Below, piece by piece: positions 25,202 to 33,786 of a stretch of 64,000 bases of DNA; the first letter of the stretch is position 1, and each line of letters begins with the position of its first letter. This DNA comes from Candidatus Cloacimonadota bacterium (lineage in GTDB: Bacteria > Muiribacteriota > UBA6191): assembly GCA_023954715.1 (NCBI GenBank), contig JAGSHD010000014.1:62001-126000 (forward strand). The letters run 5' to 3'. The notes under the pieces were generated by a model. That model was not told the DNA's origin, did not search any database, and saw only the letters and a program-made list of their open reading frames with translations. The translations under genes and the position numbers were made by a program.

Positions 25202-25298
25202 GTGTTCTCCCAAATTATGTTTATTTGGAGTCAAAGAATTGTGAATTAATTTTTTCTACTCACAGGGGGTGAATAGATTTTTTGGTGGAATAAAAGAA

Positions 25299-25322
25299 AA
25301 GAGAGGCTAATTTGCCTCTCTT
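25299..25322 (-). terminator. Rho-independent terminator of bamA
   Basis: AAGAGAGGC/GCCTCTCTT with a 6-base loop. T-rich on both sides (TTTTCTTTTA on minus, ACTTTTTTTG on plus). It lies 23 bases beyond the bamA stop. Confidence 0.82.
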
Positions 25323-25344
25323 ACTTTTTTTGAAAATCAGATAA

Positions 25345-27090
25345 CTAGAAAGTGTTTCCAATACCAAAATGGATTTGAGCGCTACTTCTATCGGTAGCTT
25401 TAGCCCAATCTAAACGGAATGGCCCAAGAGGGGTTTTGAATCGAATTCCAAGACCGTAAGCCTTTTTCATTTCAAAGCTATTGTATTCTCCCCAAGCAGA
25501 TCCAGCATCTACAAATAAAGCAGCTGAAAATTGTTTAGAGATTGGGTGTCTTAACTCTAAGTTAGTAAACCACATTTTCTTACCAACGAACTCTCGATCT
25601 TCATAACCTCTAAGAGTCTGAGAACCACCAATAGACCATAAATCAATATAAGGAATAAATCCATCGATTTTTTGTGCTAATGCGAGTTTTGTTCTAAATG
25701 CTACGACTTGGTCATTAGCAAAGATTTTTGTTGGCCAATACTTACGAAAATCATAAGAGTACTTATTAAAGTTGTTTGTACCAGCGATGATTCCACCAGT
25801 TGTACTAAAAGATACACTATGTCGGTAACCATCGGTAGCATTTTGAAAGTTATCTCTTTTATCTCGGATCCAACTTAAACCGATAGTTTGTTGGTGATCA
25901 TCAAATAGAGCAGTTGGTGTACCTGCTAATACCCGAGTTGAAATTCTTTCATCAACAAATCGTAGAGTTAAGCTTTCATCTTTTTTCTTTCTCCAAGAAG
26001 TAAACAAGGAGTAACCATCTCTTTTTTCTTCAAATCGAGATAGGAGGGTTTGATTTCTGATATCATCACGATCTACGATAGTTCTGAAGACAGATGCTCC
26101 AATAGCTTGTTTTTTACCTTTCCAGTAGGGTTCAGTAAAGGCTAACTCGTAAGCTTGCTCTCCACCAAATTGGGTTTTTACTCGAAGGGTTTGACCTTTT
26201 CCTCTAAAGTTTCTTTCAGTTGCATCAACAAATCCAACAAAACCATTTAAGGAGCTATATCCACCACCAAAACTAGCTGTACCAGTTTTAGTATCTTTAA
26301 GATTTAGAGTAATATTTACATCACCACTTTCAGGGTTAACAGCAATATCAGGGTTTTCAATTTCAAAATAATCAAGGTTTCTTAGGTTTCTAAAAGAGTC
26401 CACAAGATTTTGTTGTTTGATGATTTGGCCTTCTTCCATGAGAAGCTCACGCATAATTACATATTTTTTGGTTTTTCGATTACCTTTGATGTTTATGCTA
26501 TTGATTCGGGACTCTTTAATTTTAAGTACAATATCTGTTCCATCAATTTTTACTTGTTTTGTTGGATCGTAAATACCAGAATAAATATATCCTTTATCCT
26601 TATATAACTTAGAGATTAATGCTAAATCTTCGTATAATTGTCGGATATTTAGGACGCTACCAACTTTTGTACTAATATCTTCTAAGATATTTTCAGTAGG
26701 AATAAGAGTGTTGCCTTCTACTTTAATAGTAGAGACTTGAGGGTTTTCTGATACATAAAAAACTAATCTTACACCTGATCCATGCTTTTCTGTTTGTGGC
26801 TGTGGTGGAGCTTGGAAATAACCAAGTTTATAAATAGTTGTTACATCTTTTATAACTTGGTCTTTAGTGATGAAGTCTCCGACTTTACTGCCAATAGAGA
26901 GCATAATAATTTGTTTGGCAGTATTTTGATTACCTCTAACGTCAATATCCGTGATTCGATATTGAGGTGCTTTTGCTTGTGGAGCTGGGGCACTTAGCCC
27001 AGATGAAAGCTCCAAAGCATGGCTATTAGTGTTAAATAACTGAGCAACAAGAAGTGCCGCTAAGGGAATATATTTTAGACGAAAGTTCAT
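25345..27090 (-). CDS. bamA: Outer-membrane assembly protein BamA (Omp85), three-POTRA form
   Basis: 581 residues. BamA inserts beta-barrel proteins into the outer membrane. A signal peptide (about 1-26) is followed by three POTRA domains, opening at YRITDIDVRGNQNT (about 44), STIKVEGNTLIPT (about 118) and NSINIKGNRKTKK (about 196), then the 16-strand barrel from about 280. The barrel contains GGSQTLRGYEDREF, the conserved RGF/RGY loop that packs inside the lumen, and ends with a C-terminal Phe. Proteobacterial BamA has five POTRA domains and about 800 residues, while three are usual in cyanobacteria and related groups. AAGGA lies 7 bases before the ATG. It follows mlaD after about 140 bases. 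Confidence 0.95.
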   Translation of the reverse strand: MNFRLKYIPLAALLVAQLFNTNSHALELSSGLSAPAPQAKAPQYRITDIDVRGNQNTAKQIIMLSIGSKVGDFITKDQVIKDVTTIYKLGYFQAPPQPQTEKHGSGVRLVFYVSENPQVSTIKVEGNTLIPTENILEDISTKVGSVLNIRQLYEDLALISKLYKDKGYIYSGIYDPTKQVKIDGTDIVLKIKESRINSINIKGNRKTKKYVIMRELLMEEGQIIKQQNLVDSFRNLRNLDYFEIENPDIAVNPESGDVNITLNLKDTKTGTASFGGGYSSLNGFVGFVDATERNFRGKGQTLRVKTQFGGEQAYELAFTEPYWKGKKQAIGASVFRTIVDRDDIRNQTLLSRFEEKRDGYSLFTSWRKKKDESLTLRFVDERISTRVLAGTPTALFDDHQQTIGLSWIRDKRDNFQNATDGYRHSVSFSTTGGIIAGTNNFNKYSYDFRKYWPTKIFANDQVVAFRTKLALAQKIDGFIPYIDLWSIGGSQTLRGYEDREFVGKKMWFTNLELRHPISKQFSAALFVDAGSAWGEYNSFEMKKAYGLGIRFKTPLGPFRLDWAKATDRSSAQIHFGIGNTF

Positions 27091-27233
27091 CTTCTATCCT
27101 TGATTGATATCTGTTGGGAATGTAAAAATCTATTGGCGCGATTATATAGTAAGGATGCACAGATTTCAACAAAATAGTACAAATCTGCACAGTTTCTGTA
27201 GGAAATAATTCTCAATTTAGCAAAGAGCTTTGT

Positions 27234-28610
27234 TTAGAAATCTCTCGAAACTCCCATGAGAAACTCTTTGTTTTTTTTGTTAATTTTATCAACACGTAAG
27301 AGTATGTCTGTATCAGTATCAACTTTTACTTTTCCCCAGACTCTACCACTTGTTTTTCCAGTCCCCCACGCTTCTAGGCCAATACTAGCATTTTCATTCA
27401 TTATCTGACGTTCAATACTAGCTCCGAACTTTTTATCTTGAAGGCCTGCTCTATATGTGAAAGGACCTTTTTTAACCCCAGCTTGGAGTGTTGAGATCCC
27501 ATTAAGATTGTCCACATCCTCTAGTCCTACTTTTAACAAGTGCTTGTCATTGAGTTTGGTTTCTGAGTAAAAGTTGGCTTGAACATCTTTATTATCTGTA
27601 GAGTATAAAACTTGGCTTGTAAAATCAGTTTGAATACTGTCTAAGTTGGTCTTTATTGTAGTAAGTGATTTAGCAGCGCTCGTTGCTGAGTCGATGGCAT
27701 CATTTAGACTTGTCTCAAATTTAGGGTTTGTAATAATATCTTTGGCTTTGTTGGATATAACTTCTACATTGTCACTAATTTTGACAAAGTTTTCTCTCAT
27801 TTGTTTTAGTGAGGTTTTAAGTTCTCCATTGTCATATACACTATCTGAGATGAGCTCTATTTTTTCTAAGATGGAATTTATTTTGGATTTATTACTAGTT
27901 GTTATATCCGCTATATTTTTAGAGATAGTCGTAAAGTGTTTTGTATTCGTAGATAATGCCGCATTTAAGTTTTTGGTAATTTTAACAATGTCTTTGGATA
28001 TATCCTTAAAATCCGTACGAATAGATAAGATAAAGTCATTCATTTGAGAGCTTGTATTTTTAAGATTGTGGACTATGTTTCGAATATCGTCCTTTAGATT
28101 TTTATCACCGGTTACTTGATTAACATTATCGAGTAGAAAGTTCAATTTTGTTAACGACTCTTTCCCTTGTGTCATGAGTTGATCAAAATTTGCGCTTGAG
28201 TAACCTTGCAAAACCTTTGTGGACTCAAAGGCTAGATAAGTGAAACCATCTTTTGGGACTTCTTCTGGAGGGACTATTTTGATGTAGTTTGTTCCAAACA
28301 TACCACTACTGGCGATAGATATTTCCGAATCTTTTGGGATTCGGTAATTTTTGTTTATTTCTAAAGTGACAATTACTTTTTTAGAGAGGGTGGGGTTAAG
28401 ATTGATAATCATTTTTCGAACTTTACCTATTTTTACCCCAGCAAGGTTTACTTTGGCATCTTTCATTAAAAGCTGCACGTCAGAAAAACCTACATTAACA
28501 TGATAGACATAAAAATCCCTATCTTGTAAAAAGAAAATTAGGTAGACAAAAAGAATAAATCCTAATAAGGATACGATTCCAATTTTTAATTTAATTATTT
28601 CTTGATTCAT
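27234..28610 (-). CDS. mlaD: MCE-domain lipid transport protein MlaD with a long helical region and a C-terminal beta-rich domain
   Basis: 458 residues, against about 180 for E. coli MlaD. One N-terminal membrane anchor (about 10-28), an MCE domain (about 36-115, with VNLAGVKIGKVRKM and SGMFGTNYIKI), a long helical region (about 140-330) rich in Asn/Ser/Lys, then about 120 residues of alternating beta pattern (LKVGLEDVD, LQAGVKKGPFTYRAGL, ASIERQIM, IGLEAWG, LMGVSRDF) ending in Phe. This matches the trans-envelope MlaD described in the diderm Firmicute Veillonella, where a C-terminal barrel reaches the outer membrane. Here the domain seems shorter, so barrel formation is inference. The start is 11 bases past mlaF. 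Confidence 0.85.
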   Translation of the reverse strand: MNQEIIKLKIGIVSLLGFILFVYLIFFLQDRDFYVYHVNVGFSDVQLLMKDAKVNLAGVKIGKVRKMIINLNPTLSKKVIVTLEINKNYRIPKDSEISIASSGMFGTNYIKIVPPEEVPKDGFTYLAFESTKVLQGYSSANFDQLMTQGKESLTKLNFLLDNVNQVTGDKNLKDDIRNIVHNLKNTSSQMNDFILSIRTDFKDISKDIVKITKNLNAALSTNTKHFTTISKNIADITTSNKSKINSILEKIELISDSVYDNGELKTSLKQMRENFVKISDNVEVISNKAKDIITNPKFETSLNDAIDSATSAAKSLTTIKTNLDSIQTDFTSQVLYSTDNKDVQANFYSETKLNDKHLLKVGLEDVDNLNGISTLQAGVKKGPFTYRAGLQDKKFGASIERQIMNENASIGLEAWGTGKTSGRVWGKVKVDTDTDILLRVDKINKKNKEFLMGVSRDF

Positions 28611-28621
28611 AATGAAAATCT

Positions 28622-29374
28622 TTACTGTATAGGCCCGCTAGTGCTTCCTGTTAAAAATTGTTGGACCATGGGGTTTTTTGAACTTTTAAACTCATTAGGG
28701 GTAGATATGTTTGATATTTTTCCATCGAAATGTAATCCCACTCGATCAGCTATGGTAAAGGCTGACTTTAGATCATGTGTAATAACTACAGAAGTAATAT
28801 TTAAGGTGTCTTTTAACTTATTGATGAGTTGATCAATACCTGATGCTCGAATAGGGTCTAGTCCTGTTGTGGGTTCATCGTAAAAAATTACTTTTGGATT
28901 TAAGGCAATGGCTCTTGCTAGTCCGACCCTTTTTTTCATTCCACCAGATAGCTCCGATGGCATTTTCTTTTGAATGCCAGGTAGACCAATGAGCTGAAGA
29001 TTTTTGTCTACGATATGAGCCATTTCTTCTTTAGAGTATTGTTTACTTTGTTTTAAAGTAAAGGCAATATTTTCTTCTACATTTAGGGAGTCAAAAAGAG
29101 CGGCGTTTTGAAACAAAAAGCCAAAGTCTTTTCTAATATCGCTCCATTGATGTTCGTTAAAGCGGCTCACGTCTTTACCAAAAACTTCAACTTTGCCACA
29201 GTCAGGTGCTAGCAACCCTGTAATTATTTTTAGGGATACGGACTTGCCACAACCCGAAGGACCAAGTATTACAAAAGTTTCTCCCTGATGAATTTCTAAA
29301 TTGAGCCCTTGTAAAATATGTTTATCACCAAAGGACTTGTAGATATTATGTAGCTTAATTATCGATTCACTCAT
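28622..29374 (-). CDS. mlaF: Lipid transport ABC ATPase MlaF
   Basis: About 250 residues. Walker A GPSGCGKS, Q-loop FLFQNAALFDSL, signature LSGGMKKR, Walker B VIFYDEPTTGLDP and switch ITHDL are all intact. LSGGMKKRVGLARAIA and DEPTTGLDPI are typical of the MlaF branch. It energises lipid movement between the membranes with MlaE and MlaD. The ATG at 29374 overlaps the mlaE stop by one base (TGATG); a GTG three bases upstream is the alternative start. The gene order mlaE-mlaF-mlaD lacks mlaB, mlaC and mlaA, consistent with a single-protein bridge. Confidence 0.95.
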   Translation of the reverse strand: MSESIIKLHNIYKSFGDKHILQGLNLEIHQGETFVILGPSGCGKSVSLKIITGLLAPDCGKVEVFGKDVSRFNEHQWSDIRKDFGFLFQNAALFDSLNVEENIAFTLKQSKQYSKEEMAHIVDKNLQLIGLPGIQKKMPSELSGGMKKRVGLARAIALNPKVIFYDEPTTGLDPIRASGIDQLINKLKDTLNITSVVITHDLKSAFTIADRVGLHFDGKISNISTPNEFKSSKNPMVQQFLTGSTSGPIQ

Positions 29375-30210
29375 CACAAATCCAAAATATATGCGTATTT
29401 CTGATAGATAAAAAATACCAAACTAAAAAAGTAGTTAAGAACCAAAATACATGTAATAGATAGTACAACGGTTTGTGTGGTGGATACTCCAACGCCTTTT
29501 GCCCCACCGGTAGTATTTAATCCTTTATAACAGCCAATCATGGCAACAATAAATCCGTAAACAATGCTTTTTAAAAGACCCGAGCTCAAATCATCTATGT
29601 TCACCATGGAGATTAGAGAGGTTGAAAAGGAGATTTGACTAATTCCTATTTGATAGATTGCTACTAACAGCCCACCAAATAATCCAACGATATTTGCGTA
29701 TACTACGAGTATAGGAGCGAAAAAGGCACAAGCAATTACTCTTGGTACTACTAAATGATGGATGGGGTTGGTAGCCATTACCGATAATGCATCGACTTGT
29801 TCAGAGACTTGCATGGTTCCTAGTTCCGCGGCCATAGAGCTACCTATTCGAGCAGCTAAGATAATAGATACGATCATTGGGCATAATTCTCTAGTTAGAG
29901 ATAGACCTACCACTCCACCAATAAAGCTCTCTGCTCCTAGCTCTAAAAATTGATTCCCAACCTGAATAACTAAAACCATGCCTGAAAAAAGTGAAGTAAA
30001 GGAAATCAATGGCAGGGACTCCACACCGATTCGATTTAAACTATGGATAAGATTTGGAGTAAAAATCTTACCGCGTAAAATCCAATAAAATGTTTTAAGG
30101 ATGAGAATAGTAATGTCGCCCCATACATAAATAATTTTGTATAGAAAGTCTCCAGGAACATAAAATAGCTGGAAGAAAAAACCTTGTCCTTTAGTATTTG
30201 TAGAATCCAT
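29374..30210 (-). CDS. mlaE: Lipid transport permease MlaE
   Basis: 278 residues, five to six membrane segments. Family signatures are GVESLPLISFTSLFSGMVL, LTRELCPMIVSIILAARIGS, AELGTMQVSEQVDALSVM and NPIHHLVVPRVIA. MlaE dimers form the inner-membrane channel that MlaD caps and MlaF powers. It is the first gene of the operon. No Shine-Dalgarno is visible before the ATG. The upstream spacer (30211-30403) contains no clear consensus promoter. Confidence 0.95.
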   Translation of the reverse strand: MDSTNTKGQGFFFQLFYVPGDFLYKIIYVWGDITILILKTFYWILRGKIFTPNLIHSLNRIGVESLPLISFTSLFSGMVLVIQVGNQFLELGAESFIGGVVGLSLTRELCPMIVSIILAARIGSSMAAELGTMQVSEQVDALSVMATNPIHHLVVPRVIACAFFAPILVVYANIVGLFGGLLVAIYQIGISQISFSTSLISMVNIDDLSSGLLKSIVYGFIVAMIGCYKGLNTTGGAKGVGVSTTQTVVLSITCILVLNYFFSLVFFIYQKYAYILDL

Positions 30211-30403
30211 AAAAATAGTTTTTCAAAACATTACATACTACTATGACTTTGTTCATAGCAAAACTTAAAGAGAATTGTATTGTAAGCACGAAAACCGACA
30301 TCTCCATACATCGCTTATCGTATGGCATATGGTGAAAAATAATACTTAGTTTTAGTAGACTTTTACAATTTTTAAGAAGGGCTACAAAATGCGCTGTGAA
30401 TAG

Positions 30404-30432
30404 CAAAAAATGACCATATTGTATGGTCATTT
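30404..30432 (-). terminator. Rho-independent terminator of the phosphodiester-glycosidase gene
   Basis: AAATGACCATA/TATGGTCATTT, an 11-bp stem with a TTG loop. On the minus strand it leads into a T-tract. It lies 33 bases past the stop at 30466. Confidence 0.9.
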
Positions 30433-30465
30433 GAGTGAATTAAAAGTTACTATTTTGAAATTTGA

Positions 30466-32061
30466 TTAGTTTAAACTTCCAATGATTAAAGCGTTAGAGA
30501 TTCGCCTTTCATTGCCATCAGATGGTTTATTTAAAATTTTACCAGCCATATATAGTCCAGTTGAGCCGCCGCCGTCCAAATTCATAGCTTCGCGAGCCCC
30601 TAGAAGTTTTAAAGTATGTCCTAATTCTTCTAGGCTCATTCCAACAGAACTAGCCTGTCGACCATCTACAACAAGAAAGATAACTCCTCCATTGCTATCA
30701 ATTCCAATAGCACTTCGGGGAGCCCTGTTTTTCATAAAGAAGGGGTTAAAGCTTTCATCAGTACCTACTTTTACTATGCCATTATCCAAAAGAGAAGGGC
30801 CGCCTCCTAAACCAAAACTTGCACTACCCCAAGGTGGAGTAAGGCCATAGCTAACAACTAATTTATCCATAGGAAGTAAATCAGCAAAATACGGAAATCT
30901 TGGTCTTGAAAAACTAAGGACATATCCTTCTTTTGGTATGAAATGGGCTTCTTTTGATACTTTTAAAATTCGATTGTTTTTTATAGTAAGATAGATAGTA
31001 TCATCGCGATGAGGTGCTTTGAGTCCAAACTCCGGGGTATATAATAGAGTAGCTTTTGACTTGTTAACTTGATTGATTCCTTCGATAGTTAAGATGCCTT
31101 TTTCTGTGATAACTTCTCCTTGAAATTCGGGTTTTCCAATAAAGGGGTTTCCGTTATCATGAAGTCCAAAACAAGATCTCATCAACATAGGGACACTAAG
31201 AAGTCTCTTATCTTTTATTAGCAATCCAATGGGATCGCCGTTAGCAATAAAATAAGAGCCGTTAATTCCAAGTAAAGCGTTGTTTTTTCTAGACATAGAG
31301 CTTAATGTCTCTAAACCAAGCAACTTGTCTTTTCCTAGAGTAATATCTAACCTTTTCTTTAATTGATCTTTTTTTATCTTAAATCCATAAGCATGATTTT
31401 TAGGTGTATCTGTTTGAAATGAAAATTGAACAATTCCTTTTTCAACGAGAGTTTCTTGATAATTAATCAAAGAAATATTTGCGCTTTTAACTTTAGTTTT
31501 ATTGAGTCTGTTTTTTCTTCTTTGCTCTCTTTTATAGCGATTACTCAAATGAGATATACTTGGTAATCCACTTAATTGTATTTTTTTTCTTGGTTTATTT
31601 TGCAGGTGCTCTCGATAGCTTTTTGTAAAACCCAGATGAATCTGATTATCGATTCCTTTACTATTATAAGGTAAAGGAAATACTCCAATTTTTAGATCAA
31701 AAACCAAGCGATAGATATGGTCTTTTGAATAACTTAGGTGTAATTTATGAAAGTAGTCTTTATTTAGAGCTAAGTACTTTTTGAAATGCTTTTTAGAAAT
31801 ATTAAATATGGTTACACTCAGTCTTCTAGTTTTAGCGCTATACTCTATTTGATATGGACTACTTCGCTTCAGCAAGAAGTTTAAGATGTATTTATTTTTC
31901 TTTTTATCATCTACTTGGATAGATTTTAGTTTGTTTACCAAAGTAGAGCTAGTATTTTGGATAGAAAGAGTGACTTTATTGGTTGTACTAGAGTTATCCC
32001 AAAATAAAAACCTAGCAAATAGGGCAATACATATAAAAAATAGAAATGGTTTGAAATACAT
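30466..32061 (-). CDS. Envelope phosphodiester glycosidase (NAGPA) domain protein with an N-terminal AMIN-like region
   Basis: 531 residues. An N-terminal hydrophobic anchor or signal (about 4-20) is followed by about 130 residues with an AMIN-like beta pattern (RRLSVTIFNISKKHF, YRLVFDLKIG), a basic linker (170-200), and a C-terminal phosphodiester glycosidase domain. The latter shows ALLGINGSYFIANGDPIGLLI, APRSAIGIDSNGGVIFLVVDGR, AMNLDGGGSTGLYMAG and SDGNERRISNALII, the standard conserved blocks. AMIN domains bind peptidoglycan, and NAGPA domains cleave N-acetylglucosamine phosphodiesters or act on exopolysaccharide, so a cell-wall glycan role is likely. The AMIN reading is less secure than the glycosidase. 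Confidence 0.85.
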   Translation of the reverse strand: MYFKPFLFFICIALFARFLFWDNSSTTNKVTLSIQNTSSTLVNKLKSIQVDDKKKNKYILNFLLKRSSPYQIEYSAKTRRLSVTIFNISKKHFKKYLALNKDYFHKLHLSYSKDHIYRLVFDLKIGVFPLPYNSKGIDNQIHLGFTKSYREHLQNKPRKKIQLSGLPSISHLSNRYKREQRRKNRLNKTKVKSANISLINYQETLVEKGIVQFSFQTDTPKNHAYGFKIKKDQLKKRLDITLGKDKLLGLETLSSMSRKNNALLGINGSYFIANGDPIGLLIKDKRLLSVPMLMRSCFGLHDNGNPFIGKPEFQGEVITEKGILTIEGINQVNKSKATLLYTPEFGLKAPHRDDTIYLTIKNNRILKVSKEAHFIPKEGYVLSFSRPRFPYFADLLPMDKLVVSYGLTPPWGSASFGLGGGPSLLDNGIVKVGTDESFNPFFMKNRAPRSAIGIDSNGGVIFLVVDGRQASSVGMSLEELGHTLKLLGAREAMNLDGGGSTGLYMAGKILNKPSDGNERRISNALIIGSLN

Positions 32062-32319
32062 AGATCTAAAAACCTAAAGTAAGTAGTTTGTTACGACAAA
32101 AGGTAGTGATTTCCTATTTTTTGTTGTGGAGCCAAATAGCCTTTTGTATATCACTAACAAAATAAAGTAATCAAATTAAGAGCAAAAGAAGTCAATTAAG
32201 CAGAATTTTTACCTTTTTAACTATAATCGGTACTTATTGTATAAACACAAACAATTTTAAACAAAAATGTTCATGTGGTAAAGAAGATTGATAGAAATAA
32301 ATTGAACTAGGTTTAAATA

Positions 32320-32901
32320 TTATTTATTGATAGCCACAAAACGAGTTAGTTTATTTTGTCTATCAATGAAGAATACTAAGTCTGAAAGCTTTGACTTTAG
32401 AATAGAAAAGTCGAATTGTATTAGCAGCTTTTTTTCAACAAATTTAAAATTGACTAGTTTAGCAACGTCCACTTGAGGAAAGTACTTATAAAATACAATG
32501 TCTTCTACTGCTAGTAATGGATATTTTTTTTTGATAGCAGGTAGAAAGACTTTTTTATCACTAGGAAAGTTTTTTTCTCTTACCATGAATTCAATAGATC
32601 CTTGCTTTTTTAACACGGGAATATTGATTCTGGTGCGATTCGCTCGAGGGGTTTTTGGTGTGTAAAAGCCTTTAGGTAGCTTTTTAAGAGACATCTTCAG
32701 ATTACAAGGACTTCTATGAGCGACTACGCCCTTAATGGATTGGATTGGGACTTTAGTTACGGAAGTTCTAATAGAGAAGGGGATTCTGTTTTTTTTAAGG
32801 TCAATTGCTTTCAATCGAAAATGCTTCTTTAGGATTTGCACTTCGATTAAATCAGATCTTAGTTTAAATGAACTTACATGAATTGGATGCTGGGACCTCA
32901 T
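32320..32901 (-). CDS. Basic protein of unknown function
   Basis: 193 residues, very rich in Lys and mostly predicted beta, with no signal peptide or membrane segment. Patches such as FRLKAIDLKKNRIPFSIR and KKLLIQFDFSILKSKLSDLVFFID suggest a small beta-barrel regulatory or binding fold, but I cannot assign a family. It is last in a three-gene operon with the genes at 32911 and 33352; 9 bases separate it from the 145-residue gene. A spacer of 258 bases before the glycosidase gene shows nothing clear. Confidence 0.6.
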   Translation of the reverse strand: MRSQHPIHVSSFKLRSDLIEVQILKKHFRLKAIDLKKNRIPFSIRTSVTKVPIQSIKGVVAHRSPCNLKMSLKKLPKGFYTPKTPRANRTRINIPVLKKQGSIEFMVREKNFPSDKKVFLPAIKKKYPLLAVEDIVFYKYFPQVDVAKLVNFKFVEKKLLIQFDFSILKSKLSDLVFFIDRQNKLTRFVAINK

Positions 32902-32910
32902 AGTAAATAT

Positions 32911-33348
32911 TTATTTCGGAATCAAAATTTTGAGTGCGTTTTCAATCCTTTTAAAGGATTCAGTGATAATTGAAGAGTCATTAATTGAAGGTGGGATTTC
33001 TTTTTCGTCTGTATTTAAAGCACGCAACTGACTTTCACCATTAGAAAAGCTGGCATGAAAAAAAGGGTAGGTTGCATCAAGGACTTCATTGCTCAAAAAG
33101 TTATTCGTGATAACATAATTTGGCTCAAACTCAAGTTTATCTAACAATGAGTTGCATGAACTCTGAATCAAATAAGAAGAGAGTTTATCACCGTATAGAG
33201 CTTTTTGAACTGGATTGATATCATCGCTTGTACAGTAGCGAAAGTCTTTAGGGTAGTTTTGTTCATTTAAAAGAAGAAGGCCGCCAATGACTCGATCATT
33301 TGGTAGAAACCGGAAGTATAAGTAAGCAGTGTAGTTATCAGTCTTCAT
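32911..33348 (-). CDS. Cytoplasmic protein of unknown function, middle gene of the MSIRPID operon
   Basis: 145 residues, no signal peptide. YFRFLPNDRVIGGLLLLNEQ (residues 11-30) and FRYCTSDDINPVQKALYGD look like a conserved alpha/beta core. The tail (100-145) is helical and acidic. I do not recognise a named family. It lies 3 bases after the MSIRPID gene and 9 before the basic-protein gene, so the three are surely co-transcribed. Confidence 0.6.
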   Translation of the reverse strand: MKTDNYTAYLYFRFLPNDRVIGGLLLLNEQNYPKDFRYCTSDDINPVQKALYGDKLSSYLIQSSCNSLLDKLEFEPNYVITNNFLSNEVLDATYPFFHASFSNGESQLRALNTDEKEIPPSINDSSIITESFKRIENALKILIPK

Positions 33349-33351
33349 AAA

Positions 33352-33663
33352 TTATACAGAAAAATCTAGATTTAACCCTCTAACTCCGTCTGAAATAGGA
33401 GTTTTTTTAGCTTCTGCTTCAGCCTTGGCTTCTGCTTCTTTCTTTTTTGCTTCTTGCTCTTGTTTGTTGCTTCCGTCTGAATCAACCTCTTGGTCTTCTT
33501 TGAGTTCGCTTACTTCATGTAAAAGTTTATCATCCATTTGATCAACTTCACCTTGCGGATTGGTTTGATGCAGATGTTCAACTCCTTGTTGTTTTTGACG
33601 AATGTCGGAAGCTTGTGTAGAACCTGTTAGGGTTGTTTGAATGTCAATTGGTCTGATACTCAT
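33352..33663 (-). CDS. Small MSIRPID-type protein, probably linked to flagella
   Basis: 103 residues. The N-terminus MSIRPIDIQTTLTGSTQ resembles a short protein commonly seen beside sigD, cheW or flhG genes in Clostridia (typically MSIRPxDLQ). The rest is a charged, Ala/Glu/Lys-rich disordered or coiled stretch (about 45-90), ending in GVRGLNLDFSV. No enzymatic motif is present. I recall the family from gene neighbourhoods, not from a known function; the flagellar link is inference. A poly-purine region (AGGTGATTT) lies before the ATG. Confidence 0.55.
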   Translation of the reverse strand: MSIRPIDIQTTLTGSTQASDIRQKQQGVEHLHQTNPQGEVDQMDDKLLHEVSELKEDQEVDSDGSNKQEQEAKKKEAEAKAEAEAKKTPISDGVRGLNLDFSV

Positions 33664-33786
33664 AATAAATCACCTCTACTAAAATTTTACAGGAAAAAAT
33701 AGAAAAGAGCAAAAAAAGAAAGGAAAACAGTTTTCAGATCTTACATATATATAGACATTAGCTGTATTTTGATTGTCTATGGTAAA

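Noticed and set aside
30482-30850. 122-codon plus-strand frame within the phosphodiester glycosidase gene
   Set aside because: It overlaps the most conserved part of that gene on the other strand and has no start signal.
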